Below, piece by piece: positions 10,939 through 21,759 of a stretch of DNA of 64,000 nucleotides (positions are counted from its first letter, which is position 1; each line of letters opens with the position of its first letter). The translations under genes and the position numbers were made by a program. The notes below the pieces were generated by a model. The model had not been told where the DNA came from. It saw only the letters and a program-made list of their open reading frames with translations, and searched no databases. Location: contig CAICTM010000264.1 in the NCBI GenBank assembly GCA_903772945.1, positions 1 through 64,000 of the forward strand. The letters are read 5' to 3'. Source of the DNA: Seminavis robusta (taxonomy: Eukaryota > Bacillariophyta > Bacillariophyceae > Naviculales > Naviculaceae).

Positions 10939-13900
10939 CTAGATACTAGGATCGGTACATGTACTCGACATAGAAGCATCGACTCCAGCATCATCATCAT
11001 CATCATCCAATAGATCAAGGAACACAGAATCACGTTCCTCAGGAGAAACTTTCCCCAGAACAAGAGCAAGGATGCTCTTTCGTCGAGTTGAATCCAAAGC
11101 AAGAAGTCTTGTCGCAAGAAACTCTTCCTCTCGCTCAAATGCCCGCTTGAGCTCTGTATCATTGACTAAGTCTGTTATCTCTCCTGATTTCAACCGATCA
11201 AGTTGCTCTTGCCTATCCGGAGTCCATCCATTCACGCCTTCCTCGACGTCCACTGACTGATACTTCTTTTCGTACAGATTGATCAAATGTTGCTTCGGTT
11301 TGGTTTTGATCTTTTCGTTGTTGGGCTCCATTGGAAGTGGCCCTTGTTTCCACTGAATAACAGCACGAAGCATGCCATTCGTCCACGACCTTTTCCATTG
11401 CTTGTGCTGTGAAGGCGAGCCGTTTCCATTTTCAGGATGCTGCTCGAGAACAACAAGAGCAGCCTGTTCGATTTCTTCAAATTCCAACCTCAATTGCCTC
11501 TCCTTTTCAAGCTTGACGGCCTCCTGTTTCATTCCTTTCCGAGCCCAAGCAATGAGGGCATCGTTGCTGTTCATTGGACCACCACCATTTGTGACATGGA
11601 ACCACTGCCCAGCTGTCGAGACTTTCTCAATGAGATCTTGTCGCTCTCTTGTATTTGGCTCTGTTCGGGCCTCTTGTCTACCTGCTGTTTGAGATGCAGT
11701 GACTCGACGCACGGAGAGCTTAAGCTTTTCTTCTGCCAACGCATACCCTTTGCTGTGAAGCAGAGAACAAGAGTCATGGTTTGCTTTCTCCAAGGCTTGA
11801 TAATAGGCACCAACTGGATCGGCCTCGGCATCAATAAGCCCCTCTCCATCGTGAACAACCTCATGCCTCACTTTCGGATGCTCTAGAGCCACTCGTGTGC
11901 TTGGAAGATACCCACATTTCTCTCTAGCTCGACGGATATGAGGTTCATCAAAAGCAAGATCAAAGGCAGGACGCAATTCAACACTTTCAGCCTCATTCAA
12001 TTGAACTTTGCCTCCAAACATGATGAAACCAATATCATTATAGCTCAAGGATGTGAATGCAGCACCATCAATCCGAGTCCTCTCTCTAATCAAGAGATCT
12101 CTGTTTCGAAAGCAGAGCGTCTTTGCGTATGCATAAAGATTATCCATCTCTTGAAATTCAGTTCCATTTGGAAGCCCTGGAAACAAATAGATGCCTCTTG
12201 CACGGAGATCTCCAAGCATTGCAAGGTTCTGCCTGCCAGGCCCGCTGTCTGCTTTAATCAGAACTCGCAGCAGCGGCACATCTTGGCAGTCTGGGTACAG
12301 CTCGCAAATGTGTTGAACCAAATACTTCTGGAAGCCTTCCGCATCCATCCCTCCTTTTGGATTCATTCCAAAGCCAACGTCAAAGAAATGATCTCGGCTG
12401 TAGCCAAATCGTCCCTTGGTCTGCCGAAAGCCATCCAGAGTTTTGATTTTGAGTTTGTAATTGCTCTTGTCTTTTGCTTTCGATGGAAATTGGACGTAAG
12501 GTGGAAAGACCTCATCAGCAAAGTTAATGCCGTGGATGATGGTCACTTTTGCCCCTCCTTTTGGAGCTGAACTGCCACTCTCAGGGAGGCTGCTTGCTGT
12601 TGGCACATGCGAGGGACGACCGCCTCCTCTAATGGATGCATCCATCGAAAAGCCCATTTCATCGAGCTGAAGGACTCGTCTTGCCTGACCCTCATGCCAG
12701 ATAATGTGTTGACCGGATGTGTTCTCTTCCTCGGAATACGGAAACCTCGCAAATCCGAGCTCAACAGCTGTTTCCTCCCATCGTTGATAATTGGCCTTCT
12801 GACACTGATACGTCAACCATTGAACACGCAGCGCCTCTCTTGGGTCTTGCGATGAAAATGACTGTCTCATGGAGTTGTGCTGTTCGATGCGACGAAAGAA
12901 GTTTATCTCCCCCATTGGATCGAGCCCATCTGCTTGTCTTTTTGCATTGAGAACAGAGCCAACAATGGTTTGGATGTCTCGTCTCGTATCGCGGGTTTCG
13001 GCATTGACTTGTTGGATTGCTGAGTATGTAAAGACGGCAGAGCAAAAATCTTCAAAGACATCATCAGGGATTGTACTTGGTCGCCCTCGACGCACTGGAG
13101 ACTTGCCAGCATCTCCTCTTTTGACGGCAGAACGAATCTCATTTCCACTGTAGAGTTCGATCCCACAAATCGCCGTAAATGTTGATGCAATCTTTTCTGG
13201 GGTATCGAAGATAATGAGAGTATTCCGTCCGGAGCAGACACCATCCCACAGAATAGTCATCGCTTTGAACACTTCACTGCGAATCGATTTGAGCATTTCA
13301 ATCTCTTTGTTATCAGCATGAGCTGCTTTCGATGTCTTTCGGTGCTTATCAATATTTGCAACAGCTGAAAGCTTGATCTGTTTTTGTTGTGCAACCACCA
13401 GAGATGATTTGCTGCTACTACTCGTGCTAACAGAGGCCGCGCCTCCAAAAAATGGCATCTCTTCGAGTGGATACGGGGAGGCCCAGAAGAACATGCTATC
13501 ATCCAGCGGTTCATCTTGTACGGCTGGCAGCAGTCGCCTTGGAACTGGCTGCGTGCGGGGAGTCTCCAACGAAGAGGATGATCCACTCGGAGATTCAACC
13601 ATTGGAGAGGCTCGCCTTGCTGACGATGGTGTGGTTGGTGGTAATGGTGATGTGATCATTGCGTCGGGGTGCTCATTGCGTGGAGTGCTAGAATTTGAAG
13701 CTGACGTTGACGCTGTTCGAGATCTCTGTGTTAATGGAGAGACGGCGAAACTTGATGCATCATCAATTCCGATTGTGTTCACAGGCGGCGGTCGGTTCCG
13801 TTTTGACTTTGTCATTGCCTCCTTTTCTACCTTCTGCTTTCGTCGCAAGCATTTCTGATACTGTGCTCTCCATTTGACAATGCCCTGTTGGCTCTTTGGT

Positions 13901-14235
13901 GGAAATCCAACAAGCAGCATTGCGTCCACAAGAGTAATTCCAACCAGAGGAGCAACTGGATTTTTGATGATATTGTCTGGGTGGCGCTTCATAACTGCAA
14001 GAAGCTGCACTGCTCGACTGACCATTGCATCTTCATTGGTAGATACGTTTGGTGGACCATGCTTCGTGGCATAAGATCTCATCAGACGTCCGAGACTTTC
14101 GGTCGATTCATTTGCAGTCGCTTGTTCGACCGGCATCCCAACAGAATAGAGAGCTTTTGATCTGTTAAAGTTGGGAAGCAGCAATCTCACTTTCAGGGCC
14201 TCCTTGAGAAGACGGGTTTCGTCGGCCTCCGCCAT
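10939..14235 (-). CDS. DDE-superfamily transposase, intact single-exon frame
   Basis: This 1098-residue frame is unbroken from ATG 14235 to TAG. The catalytic triad fits a DD34D transposase of the Tc1/mariner-pogo kind. The first Asp is in LQLDEMGFSMD (about residue 523), the second in IKADSGPGR (about 661) and the third in EFQEMDNLYAYAK (about 696), with 34 residues between the last two. Upstream are Ser/Pro-rich linkers and a helix-turn-helix-like stretch with GRPSTIPDD (about 390-420). The C-terminal 250 residues are charged and helical and end in a run of Asp. The size is large for a simple transposase. I found no convincing terminal repeats, so it may be an autonomous element with short ends or a domesticated gene. 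Intact length and normal host-like coding argue for recent activity or selection. Confidence 0.8.
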   Translation of the reverse strand: MAEADETRLLKEALKVRLLLPNFNRSKALYSVGMPVEQATANESTESLGRLMRSYATKHGPPNVSTNEDAMVSRAVQLLAVMKRHPDNIIKNPVAPLVGITLVDAMLLVGFPPKSQQGIVKWRAQYQKCLRRKQKVEKEAMTKSKRNRPPPVNTIGIDDASSFAVSPLTQRSRTASTSASNSSTPRNEHPDAMITSPLPPTTPSSARRASPMVESPSGSSSSLETPRTQPVPRRLLPAVQDEPLDDSMFFWASPYPLEEMPFFGGAASVSTSSSSKSSLVVAQQKQIKLSAVANIDKHRKTSKAAHADNKEIEMLKSIRSEVFKAMTILWDGVCSGRNTLIIFDTPEKIASTFTAICGIELYSGNEIRSAVKRGDAGKSPVRRGRPSTIPDDVFEDFCSAVFTYSAIQQVNAETRDTRRDIQTIVGSVLNAKRQADGLDPMGEINFFRRIEQHNSMRQSFSSQDPREALRVQWLTYQCQKANYQRWEETAVELGFARFPYSEEENTSGQHIIWHEGQARRVLQLDEMGFSMDASIRGGGRPSHVPTASSLPESGSSAPKGGAKVTIIHGINFADEVFPPYVQFPSKAKDKSNYKLKIKTLDGFRQTKGRFGYSRDHFFDVGFGMNPKGGMDAEGFQKYLVQHICELYPDCQDVPLLRVLIKADSGPGRQNLAMLGDLRARGIYLFPGLPNGTEFQEMDNLYAYAKTLCFRNRDLLIRERTRIDGAAFTSLSYNDIGFIMFGGKVQLNEAESVELRPAFDLAFDEPHIRRAREKCGYLPSTRVALEHPKVRHEVVHDGEGLIDAEADPVGAYYQALEKANHDSCSLLHSKGYALAEEKLKLSVRRVTASQTAGRQEARTEPNTRERQDLIEKVSTAGQWFHVTNGGGPMNSNDALIAWARKGMKQEAVKLEKERQLRLEFEEIEQAALVVLEQHPENGNGSPSQHKQWKRSWTNGMLRAVIQWKQGPLPMEPNNEKIKTKPKQHLINLYEKKYQSVDVEEGVNGWTPDRQEQLDRLKSGEITDLVNDTELKRAFEREEEFLATRLLALDSTRRKSILALVLGKVSPEERDSVFLDLLDDDDDDAGVDASMSSTCTDPSI

Positions 14236-16618
14236 GCTTGGGAAGCCACTGTGTGGAACAGAGCGGTGGAGCAGAGCAATGGAGGATCACGATGGTGGGA
14301 ATCCGTAGATCTGAAATGAAAAATTGGGGTGTGTTGATTGTCGTGTTAGCTCGCAAGTCTGGCTTTCCCCTACAACAAGAGGCATCCTCGAAGCATCTGA
14401 GAGGACGTGCCGAGCCCAACATGGTCGACCTTCACCTGAAATCCGCGGCAAAGCAAGCGCCATCTTCAAATGATGTTTCGATTGCTTGTTTGTACCAGTA
14501 CACGTCTATCGATAGTTTGTGTGGTTGGATTCGATTGATTTAAAGTGGAAAGATAAATCTTTTGGTGTTACACTAAATCTTTGAGTCCAATTCTAGGCAT
14601 GACGCAGATCGAAAGCAAGATTGGTACATAAAAACCTGAGTGCCGTATATGACTAAAAGCAAATAGCATACTGTACACGCGTATACCGTATATCGTATTT
14701 AGTCGTTATACGTGTACGTGAAAATTGTGCAAAAGGAGCACTTCACCAACATGTACCGAACGCTATTGGGACGGTTCTTACCGTCAGCAGATCCAAGACC
14801 CAAGAACGATGGAGAAACAAGTTGGGAGGGATACAGAGCTACCGGTACAACTGCAATGGAGGTGCGTAGCTACCGGTACCGGTATTTAAAATACCTCGTA
14901 CCGTTGGACGTGGAGGTTGGGGGTGCGAGAGATCAGCGCGCAAAGACTTGCTCGTCCACAATGTTCGAGGTGCGTTACTAGTACTAACTATCACTGTATC
15001 GGTAGCCAGTGGAATGCTGTTGGCTCCTTGTGAAAGTGACCTTTGCCAGCTTTCGGCTTCCGAATTCCAACGCTACTAGCAATGCCTGGTGTTATGGCAG
15101 GCTTCGCGAACAACTGGAAGTCTATTCCGCAAAGCAAACTATGTATCGGGCCTGAGTGCAGTCGTAATGGAGGTGCGGCCGGTACTGTATTAATACCGAC
15201 ACTGTAATGGTACGGATATATGGTGCGTTAGAGGTGCGAAGAGAAACGAGCTGATTTTGGCGCCCTTTGGAATTGATCTTGGCCAAGACACCGACGGAGT
15301 CAACAAGGTTCGTTCAAGGTTGAGATATGGGATATGGGCACCTCGACTTGACTCGACCACCACTCGCTCGACGGACATGACTCGCAATGTTCAAGGTGCG
15401 TTGGTGTGCTGGACCTGGAAGAGCTCGGTTCGTTCATTCAGAGGTTTCCCATGCTAGCTCGCTCCTTGCGTCCGACACTCCACTGAGGCGAGGGCCGGTC
15501 GTCCTCACAAAAAGGCGACATCGGGCGTCTACGGGCATCGCAGCATGGCGGCCCAGATCGAAAGGCTACAGTAGTACCAGCATCATCGCTCTTCGACTAC
15601 AGTTGCAACATTTACCTATGGAATCAGCCAACACGAGAAACTGCTATGACATTGGAGAGGACTGGCTGGAAAGGGGAAACGCTTGAGGGGTTGATGCCAG
15701 GTCAAACGCCATGGTGCAGCCAAAGCCAAAGACCCACATGCTGGGCTTCATCGTACAGATTGCAAGGCCAGGATAAACGAGCCTATCATGATGTCTTCTG
15801 TCCAAGGATTTCCTAACCTTGGCTCAACAACCGCCCCAATGCTCTAGCATTACGTACGTGAAGTTGTTTGCTCTCGTAACTTACGTTTCACTTGTCATTT
15901 TTGTTGATGGTGAGGCAAGAGGCCGTGAGGCCTTGCTTCATCCGTTGGCAAAGGCATTTTCCGTGATCCCGCAAACCATTCCACGAAATCAACTCGAATA
16001 AGATGAGTCAGCGCCGACTTGAAGATCGTCAATTCCGGATCCAAACCGAGAAGTTAGAGTTCCTCTTCGTTTTTGAACGAGAATCTGACGCGGGACACTC
16101 GGATGGTAAGCGTTGGATGGGGAGTTTGCTGATGTTGGGACTTTGCCTTGTACACTTTTTCGATACTATCTTGACACCTCAACACATTTGTTGATGTGTC
16201 ATTTGTTACGACAATGCGTCAAGTAAAATTTGTTAAATAAGTTTCTAAAAGTCATTTGGAGTAGCTCAAATCATTTATTGTTCGTGACAAGGACAGGAAT
16301 GCATCGCAGTTGTCGGAGGTGAAGTGAATTCTTCCTTAAGTAGATCGAACGTTAGATTCGGAATCGGGTGTCTCTCGTTCTACGTGGTGCGAGGCCACGT
16401 ATGCACATGTTGCAGGAAGCTTCTCGTCTCTTCGACGAAGATGCTTTGCCGTGCTTGGCATCGATCTTCTCATCTTCTCACCTCGCAAGTAATGATCTTG
16501 TTTGCCAGCCCAGAAGATTGTTGAACCTTGCTGATCCTTCTCTGCTCTCATTGACCTGGACATTGAAATTGACTCAGCAGTTCGTTCCATCACATCAATA
16601 TCAACAAAGTAGCTGAAG
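14236..16618. other. intergenic with ACCGGTAC-type palindromes
   Basis: I see no gene I can support. Palindromic TACCGGTAC-like motifs recur (for example 14838-14890), and short open frames are scattered without conserved features. The part near 14236-14470 is probably upstream sequence of the transposase gene. Confidence 0.5.
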
Positions 16619-17083
16619 ATGTGCATCTCTGTGGTTAACACCAACGAAAGTGTCGAGCCCCAACCCTCAGAAGAGCGGTTGGTGGGAGTAATGGCTGAAT
16701 TCAACTGTGTCGAAGAGACACTGGACGGTAGCTCTCAGGGGAAGAAGAGGAAGATGTCCAAAACAGACTCACCGAATTCTTCCACCTTTGATGTAGCCAC
16801 GCTAATTGATGCCATTCATCGTGAAGTGGAAGGCGACGACGCTCTCCCGTCCGAGGAAGAGCCCAAGTTGGACGGCAATCAGTGGCCCTCCTCCACTAGC
16901 TTGAAGTTCTACGATGACTTTGATTTCATTGACTTCGGCGACACGGCCGAGGAGCAAGTAGTCGTCTCGGCTCCTGAGCAGCCAAAGCTTGAAAAGCGAG
17001 GATCCCTTGGCAAGCGTAGTCGTGGTCTTGGAAGGTCGCAGACCATCAAGACCTGTCTCTGCCTCTTGGGAGAAGAGTCTTGA
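16619..17083 (+). CDS. small acidic Ser-rich unknown protein
   Basis: This is a 154-codon frame from ATG 16619; an internal ATG at 16691 is an alternative start. A basic cluster KKRKMSK (about residue 42) looks like a nuclear localisation signal. It is followed by an acidic region with the aromatic stretch KFYDDFDFIDFGD. The C-terminus is basic (KRGSLGKRSRGLGRSQTIK). There are no membrane segments. I do not recognise it. Its layout resembles the small acidic protein at 55859-56359 (basic KRRK motif, then Asp/Phe-rich stretch), and both could be nuclear regulators, but this is only a layout similarity. Confidence 0.5.
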   Translation: MCISVVNTNESVEPQPSEERLVGVMAEFNCVEETLDGSSQGKKRKMSKTDSPNSSTFDVATLIDAIHREVEGDDALPSEEEPKLDGNQWPSSTSLKFYDDFDFIDFGDTAEEQVVVSAPEQPKLEKRGSLGKRSRGLGRSQTIKTCLCLLGEES

Positions 17084-18276
17084 TGATGCCCTAGTAGCTA
17101 ACTATTCTGTCTGACCACTCGAGCCCAACAAGCATAAACAAGACAACGGGGAATACACTTATCATACATTTTCATACACCGATACATCATTCATTTTTGA
17201 AACGCAGCACACACCACTCTCAAGCAAACCAAAATTCCCAGGGTCCAAGGCACTGAACAAACAAGCAAAAGAAGATCTCATGTAGTATACTATATCTCAT
17301 GCCACTACTCGCCAGAAGATCCACCAGGGAAACGAACGGGAACAACAAGTTGTATATTATAGAAAGATTGTACAAATTGCGGCCATCATGGCTTGACAAC
17401 TTGTCTTTTCCCAACACAACACAATGACAGCCTAATACAAACACACACAGCACAGGCTAACTCCTGCTTGGTAATGGATATTAACTGATAATATTCGCGT
17501 CTTATTCTATGAAAGATCCACTTGCTATGCAATGTTTTGACTTTCTTTAAAGAGCCTCAGCACTGAGCAACGAACGTCTTGCAAGCAAGGGTCTGCTTTG
17601 GTCGGCGAGGCGTTCGTTGAACATATAAAAGTACGGCAAAGGGCGCAAAGCATGCCACAGGCAAGGCAAAGCTACCTGTAGCAAGGGAGCGGATGCTTTG
17701 ACTATAGCTCATCCACTCCACTAGTAGCATGCTCCTGTGGCACAGCACGACGAAGCAAAATTTCGTGGTTTAAGGTAACCCGCGCTTTCTTGAGTTCGAC
17801 TTCCCTTGGGCGTTCCTGTCGATCTATAGCTAGCTAGACAAAGATTACAGAGGGGGTGTCAGCAGCTAGCAAGTAGCCTACAGTACCGGTCGTACGAGTA
17901 CTAGCTAGCTGGACATCATTGAACATGCCATCAGGTGCCTTCTTTGGAAGGAGGACTCTAGTGTTTTGTCATTGGCCCTCGCCAAGCGGCGTCTTTCGAG
18001 TGTTCCGACGTGGCCGAAATTGAAAATCGTCAGCCTCGACGCCTCGACAAACTCGTGATTATATTTTTTCTAGATAGTCCATTCCGGTACAATGACTACC
18101 GGTACTAGCTACTGGTCTGATACGTCATTCACAAAGTCACCCGTAATATTTTTATTCTGTTGTTTTGATGGAAAAGATCCTGTTGACTCTCAGAACTCAG
18201 CGCGAAGCTTGACGATGGCAAAGAAACTATCATAGAGGATCCCATTTCCTTTTACCATTCTCCTTTGACAACAACC
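17084..18276. other. intergenic
   Basis: Only short unconvincing frames are present. CTAGCTAG palindromes occur at about 17828-17836 and 17900-17912. Confidence 0.5.
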
Positions 18277-19452
18277 ATGGAGGACCAGTTTGCGCAGCTC
18301 TTGACCAAGCATGGCATTGAACAATGTCACATCCTGGCCATCAATTCCGACAACCAACAACCAGAAATCGATTACTGCCACAAGGATACCACCCAAGATT
18401 CCATTTTCCATCTGTACAGTGGCACCAAGCTGTACACAGCACTGGCTGTTTTGTTGCTCATTCAAAGAGAAAAGATCCCATCGTTGGATAGTCTTGTCAC
18501 GGATGTGGTATTAGACAAAGACAGCAACGATGATGAAGGCTACACAACTTTCTTTCAAAGTGAAGCATTGCAAGGAGTAACCATTCGACACCTCCTCGCA
18601 CACACGTCCGGTCTGAAGGATACCCCAATGGCGGCATTCTTGGCGGTTCATTTCGAAGGCGAGGACTTGCCTTCCACTTGGGATACCCTTCGGCAATTCC
18701 GACTGGTTCGAAAGAGTCCTCCTCCTGCCAAACCAGAATATGCCAATGTCAATTTCTGCATCCTGGGCGAACTTATTACCAAAGCTTCTGGAAAGCCATT
18801 TGCCGACTTTGTCCAAGCAGAAATTCTCCCACCCCTTCAAAGCGGGGCAAAATTTCATATTGACAGCAATAGTGATGAGGTTTTGGTAAAAGGCACCATG
18901 GGATACTGGACCAGTATTCTTCTCAAGTTGATCAATGATCCAGCAGACTACAAGAAAATCTTTGAGGGAAGCGAGTGGTTGCGAGATGCACGAGCTTACA
19001 AACTTCGACGAAACTTTTACATGAACTGCAGTGCAGCAGGTGGATTGTGTGGGACCGCCCAAGATTTCGTGCCCTACCTGCAACTCGTCTTGCAATACTT
19101 CCAAGACAACAAGCAGACACCGGATTGGATAGAGGAACACCTTTGGAAAGAGCTCTTTACTCTGCAGGCACAAGGACCGGGTTGCAGTTTGATTTCGGGT
19201 GTCGGAATGGGACTGGGCTGGAAGAAGGCCGGTGCCGCGGATGTGCAATACTGGCATCATGAAGGTGGAGGCGGTGGTTTCACCAGCGAGACTCGCATCT
19301 ATCCAGACGACAACCTTGGCATTGTCATACTGATGAACTCGTGGTCGGCCAACTATGCAGAGTCCACCCTTTGCCATCAGCTCTGTGGACTCATTCGTGA
19401 GCACGTCGCCAAGAAGAGGGCTGATCGTGGTGGCGCTGAGGAGAATAATTGA
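18277..19452 (+). CDS. beta-lactamase-fold serine hydrolase (class C / esterase-like)
   Basis: The 391-residue frame begins at ATG 18277. The longer frame from 18265 would need a TTG start. All three active-site motifs of the penicillin-binding-protein/class C beta-lactamase fold are visible. The nucleophile motif SGTK is at residues 48-51, the Tyr motif YAN at 155-157 and a HEG triad (KTG equivalent) at 328-330. LLAHTSGL (about 106-113) is the usual family signature just after the first helical part. There is no signal peptide, so it is probably cytosolic. Eukaryotic members are mostly esterases or peptidases of unknown substrate (LACTB-like), so antibiotic hydrolysis is not implied. The antisense strand carries a long open frame that I regard as a shadow. 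Confidence 0.85.
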   Translation: MEDQFAQLLTKHGIEQCHILAINSDNQQPEIDYCHKDTTQDSIFHLYSGTKLYTALAVLLLIQREKIPSLDSLVTDVVLDKDSNDDEGYTTFFQSEALQGVTIRHLLAHTSGLKDTPMAAFLAVHFEGEDLPSTWDTLRQFRLVRKSPPPAKPEYANVNFCILGELITKASGKPFADFVQAEILPPLQSGAKFHIDSNSDEVLVKGTMGYWTSILLKLINDPADYKKIFEGSEWLRDARAYKLRRNFYMNCSAAGGLCGTAQDFVPYLQLVLQYFQDNKQTPDWIEEHLWKELFTLQAQGPGCSLISGVGMGLGWKKAGAADVQYWHHEGGGGGFTSETRIYPDDNLGIVILMNSWSANYAESTLCHQLCGLIREHVAKKRADRGGAEENN

Positions 19453-20259
19453 TTCAATCATTCATTGAAATCCCTGATGAGGGCTCAAAGGAGAGTCGTC
19501 AACGATAGGCTGTGATTCAAAAGGCGATCAAACGATTTTGATTCTACAGATTCATGGATTGTCTTTCCTTGCAACCTTCACTCTCATAGCACGGTACGCG
19601 TTAGACAATATTTATTCAATGCTACCTGTAGCTACTGTATTCTTTGCTTGTTTGTGGTACATTCCTCGGTTGCCCCTCGCAGGAAGAAAGATTTTGGTTC
19701 TTCGCGCTGGCATTATCCCATGCAGCTACTTGACTGAATGTCAGCCTGTCTAGCTAGCTCACGCAGCCGTTGTGTGATCTTGCCTCGTCAGATTTTTTAG
19801 CGTCTGCTTTGATGGTACGGTAGAGTATATCTGCGCCTCTTTTTGGGCAGCTACGGGTACACCTTTTGCATTTCTGATCCTCCAAACTATCCTTCATGAT
19901 GGCTGCGACTGATTCGATTCGATTCGTGAACGCTAGAATGAATTCGTCCTTTGTTGTGGACGGACGGACGGACGGACTGGAAAGCCCCGAGGACTGGCTT
20001 TTCTTCTGAGAACGCCAATCATGCTTTGAGGCCAACAACTTGGAAGTAAGGAATCACTCTTGAACCGGAATCAAACTTGTTTTCAATGCCGTACTATGGT
20101 ACCAAAAGCTCGTATGGCTCTGGATTGTTTGCACGGCCTTTTTTTAAAGGCTTGCGTGCTTGGTTGGCTGGTTGCTTGATTCATGGTCCGTTGGTGCGTT
20201 TGATGATCAGCCTTCCAGTGGCTCGTTGGCAATGGTCCCGAGTGTTCACTTGTAGCTAG
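19453..20259. other. intergenic, 3' ends of two convergent genes
   Basis: No gene is seen. A small (GGAC)n tract lies at 19958-19975, and AGCTAGCT-type motifs occur near 19751 and 20255. Confidence 0.5.
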
Positions 20260-21351
20260 CTATGGCTGTGAATGATCGTCCTCGTTTGGCGGATCATCCT
20301 CGTCTTGTGTCTCGTCCTCTTCTTCTTGTTGTTTTGCATCCTTCCACGTGGACGCGGTCGGTGGAAACATTCGTTCCCATCCGGTTCGAAAGTGTTGCAT
20401 ATCCTCCAAACTGACATAGTATCGTGTATCGCCCAAGGCGGCTTCCATCCATGCCATCATGTCTTTTAAGCTGTCTCGATCCACTTTGACTTGTGGTGGC
20501 AAACGCTCCAACAGGGATTCCTCCACAGTGGTCGTGTCGTCCAGTGTGTGCCCCTGCACAACACGGAGTGCCATGAGCATGGCCGTCATCAGGATGCAAT
20601 GTACCGTGTCCGATGTACAAAAGGGACAGGGTGGAATGCCATTGGACCGTGGTGTTTCCACCGATGTAGCACGATCCAAGTAAATCATGGCCAAGGACAA
20701 GACAATGGATTTCTCGTGGTCATCATTCACTGTTTGGAGCAGTGTGGACACCAAGTCTTTCAAGCTGATATCGCGTGTGTTGGTGTTGGCATGATGAAAG
20801 ACGGTTTTGTGGGGTGGTGTTTCGATGCGTGGAATGTTATGGGGTTTTGGCATGCCCCATCCTGTGGCCATGACGTTGCTCTGTCGATGATTGTGGCGAC
20901 TGTTGTAGAGGAGACGATCATTGAGAAAGGCAGTTCGTCGAAGAGCTTTAACGACATGTTGAGTTTTCATGTCGGGTGGTCTAGCGGCTTCGGCAGCTTC
21001 TTCTTCTTCTTGTCGTGTCAATGTTTGTTGTTGTTGTGGATGAAGTGGTTCGGGGTGGTGCTCCTCTGGGTGCAGTAAGGACGACTGCTGTTGATGTTGT
21101 TGATGATGATCCATGTCGAAGGAAGAAGAAGAAGAAGGTTGGTGTGGCTCATGGTGATACACATCCTGTGACGCTGGGAATGCTTGGTAGACATCATGGT
21201 GATGTTGTGAGTGCCATTCCGATGATGCAGATACGGCTCCACTGGTCGTCTTAGGGCCCGAGGAAGAGAACCACAGTATCATCAAAGCACTTCCCACTCG
21301 TCTGTAGCAAAAGCTGCCAGTCACCCTCATCTCTGTCGGTCTTTCCTTCAT
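20260..21351 (-). CDS. cyclin (Pho80/P-type-like box)
   Basis: I chose ATG 21351, giving 363 residues; the frame extends upstream but only to a TTG. The N-terminal third is low-complexity His/Gln/Ser-rich sequence. The cyclin box spans about residues 150-280. ISLKDLVSTLLQTVNDDHEKS leads into SIVLSLAMIYLDRATS, which matches the helix of PHO80/U-type cyclins that ends in YLDR. The later TVHCILMTAMLMALRVV corresponds to the hydrophobic third helix. The C-terminus is strongly acidic. Such cyclins partner cyclin-dependent kinases and, in yeasts, link nutrient (phosphate) status to the cell cycle; diatoms have an expanded set of P-type cyclins. The gene is divergent from the plastid-protein gene at 21760, and a CRE cluster lies between them. 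Confidence 0.75.
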   Translation of the reverse strand: MKERPTEMRVTGSFCYRRVGSALMILWFSSSGPKTTSGAVSASSEWHSQHHHDVYQAFPASQDVYHHEPHQPSSSSSFDMDHHQQHQQQSSLLHPEEHHPEPLHPQQQQTLTRQEEEEAAEAARPPDMKTQHVVKALRRTAFLNDRLLYNSRHNHRQSNVMATGWGMPKPHNIPRIETPPHKTVFHHANTNTRDISLKDLVSTLLQTVNDDHEKSIVLSLAMIYLDRATSVETPRSNGIPPCPFCTSDTVHCILMTAMLMALRVVQGHTLDDTTTVEESLLERLPPQVKVDRDSLKDMMAWMEAALGDTRYYVSLEDMQHFRTGWERMFPPTASTWKDAKQQEEEDETQDEDDPPNEDDHSQP

Positions 21352-21576
21352 ATCATCAACAATGGAATGGAAGGAACCAACACAACAGTCCTCCAACCAA
21401 CAACGCAACGGTGGTCCGATCCAATGCCAGTAGACTATGAACCACGTGGGAACTAAAGTAAGTGTGTTGTGTGTCGTTGTTGGCCATTGTCAAGATTCAA
21501 TCATCATTCAGTTTGCGTTCGACAAAAGCTCCACGAGGAGATCCACAACGCAGTCCCTAGCAAGTTCAGCCACTAA

Positions 21577-21611
21577 TGACGTCATTCATCCAACGTCAAC
21601 AAAAGTGACGA
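21577..21611. promoter_or_regulatory. cluster of CRE / bZIP-type sites
   Basis: A full palindromic CRE, TGACGTCA, is at 21577-21584. ACGTCA follows at 21593-21598 and TGACG at 21606-21610, so three sites sit within 35 bases. The cluster is inside the 408-base interval between the divergent cyclin and plastid-protein genes. In diatoms, TGACGT-type elements bound by bZIP factors are known to mediate CO2/cAMP repression of carbonic anhydrase genes. A role here is inferred from sequence only. Confidence 0.5.
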
Positions 21612-21759
21612 GTTTTGGCTCAACTCTCCTCCCACCCACCCTCCATTTTTCTTTAGAAAGCCATCATCAGATACGGTAGATCTATCCACCGGTACAGTAC
21701 CAATCTAGACTATCATCTATTCATTCATCTCTCTGGGTCCAAGGCACACGACAATAATA

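Noticed and set aside
10887-14575. Possible short terminal inverted repeats of the transposase gene, TA-GTGTAAATCC at 10887-10898 and TA-GTGTAACACC (reverse) at 14564-14575
   Set aside because: Only 8 of 10 bases match, and a match this short is expected by chance over the flanks searched.
18511-19461. Minus-strand frame of 316 codons
   Set aside because: Antisense shadow of the well-supported beta-lactamase-fold gene.
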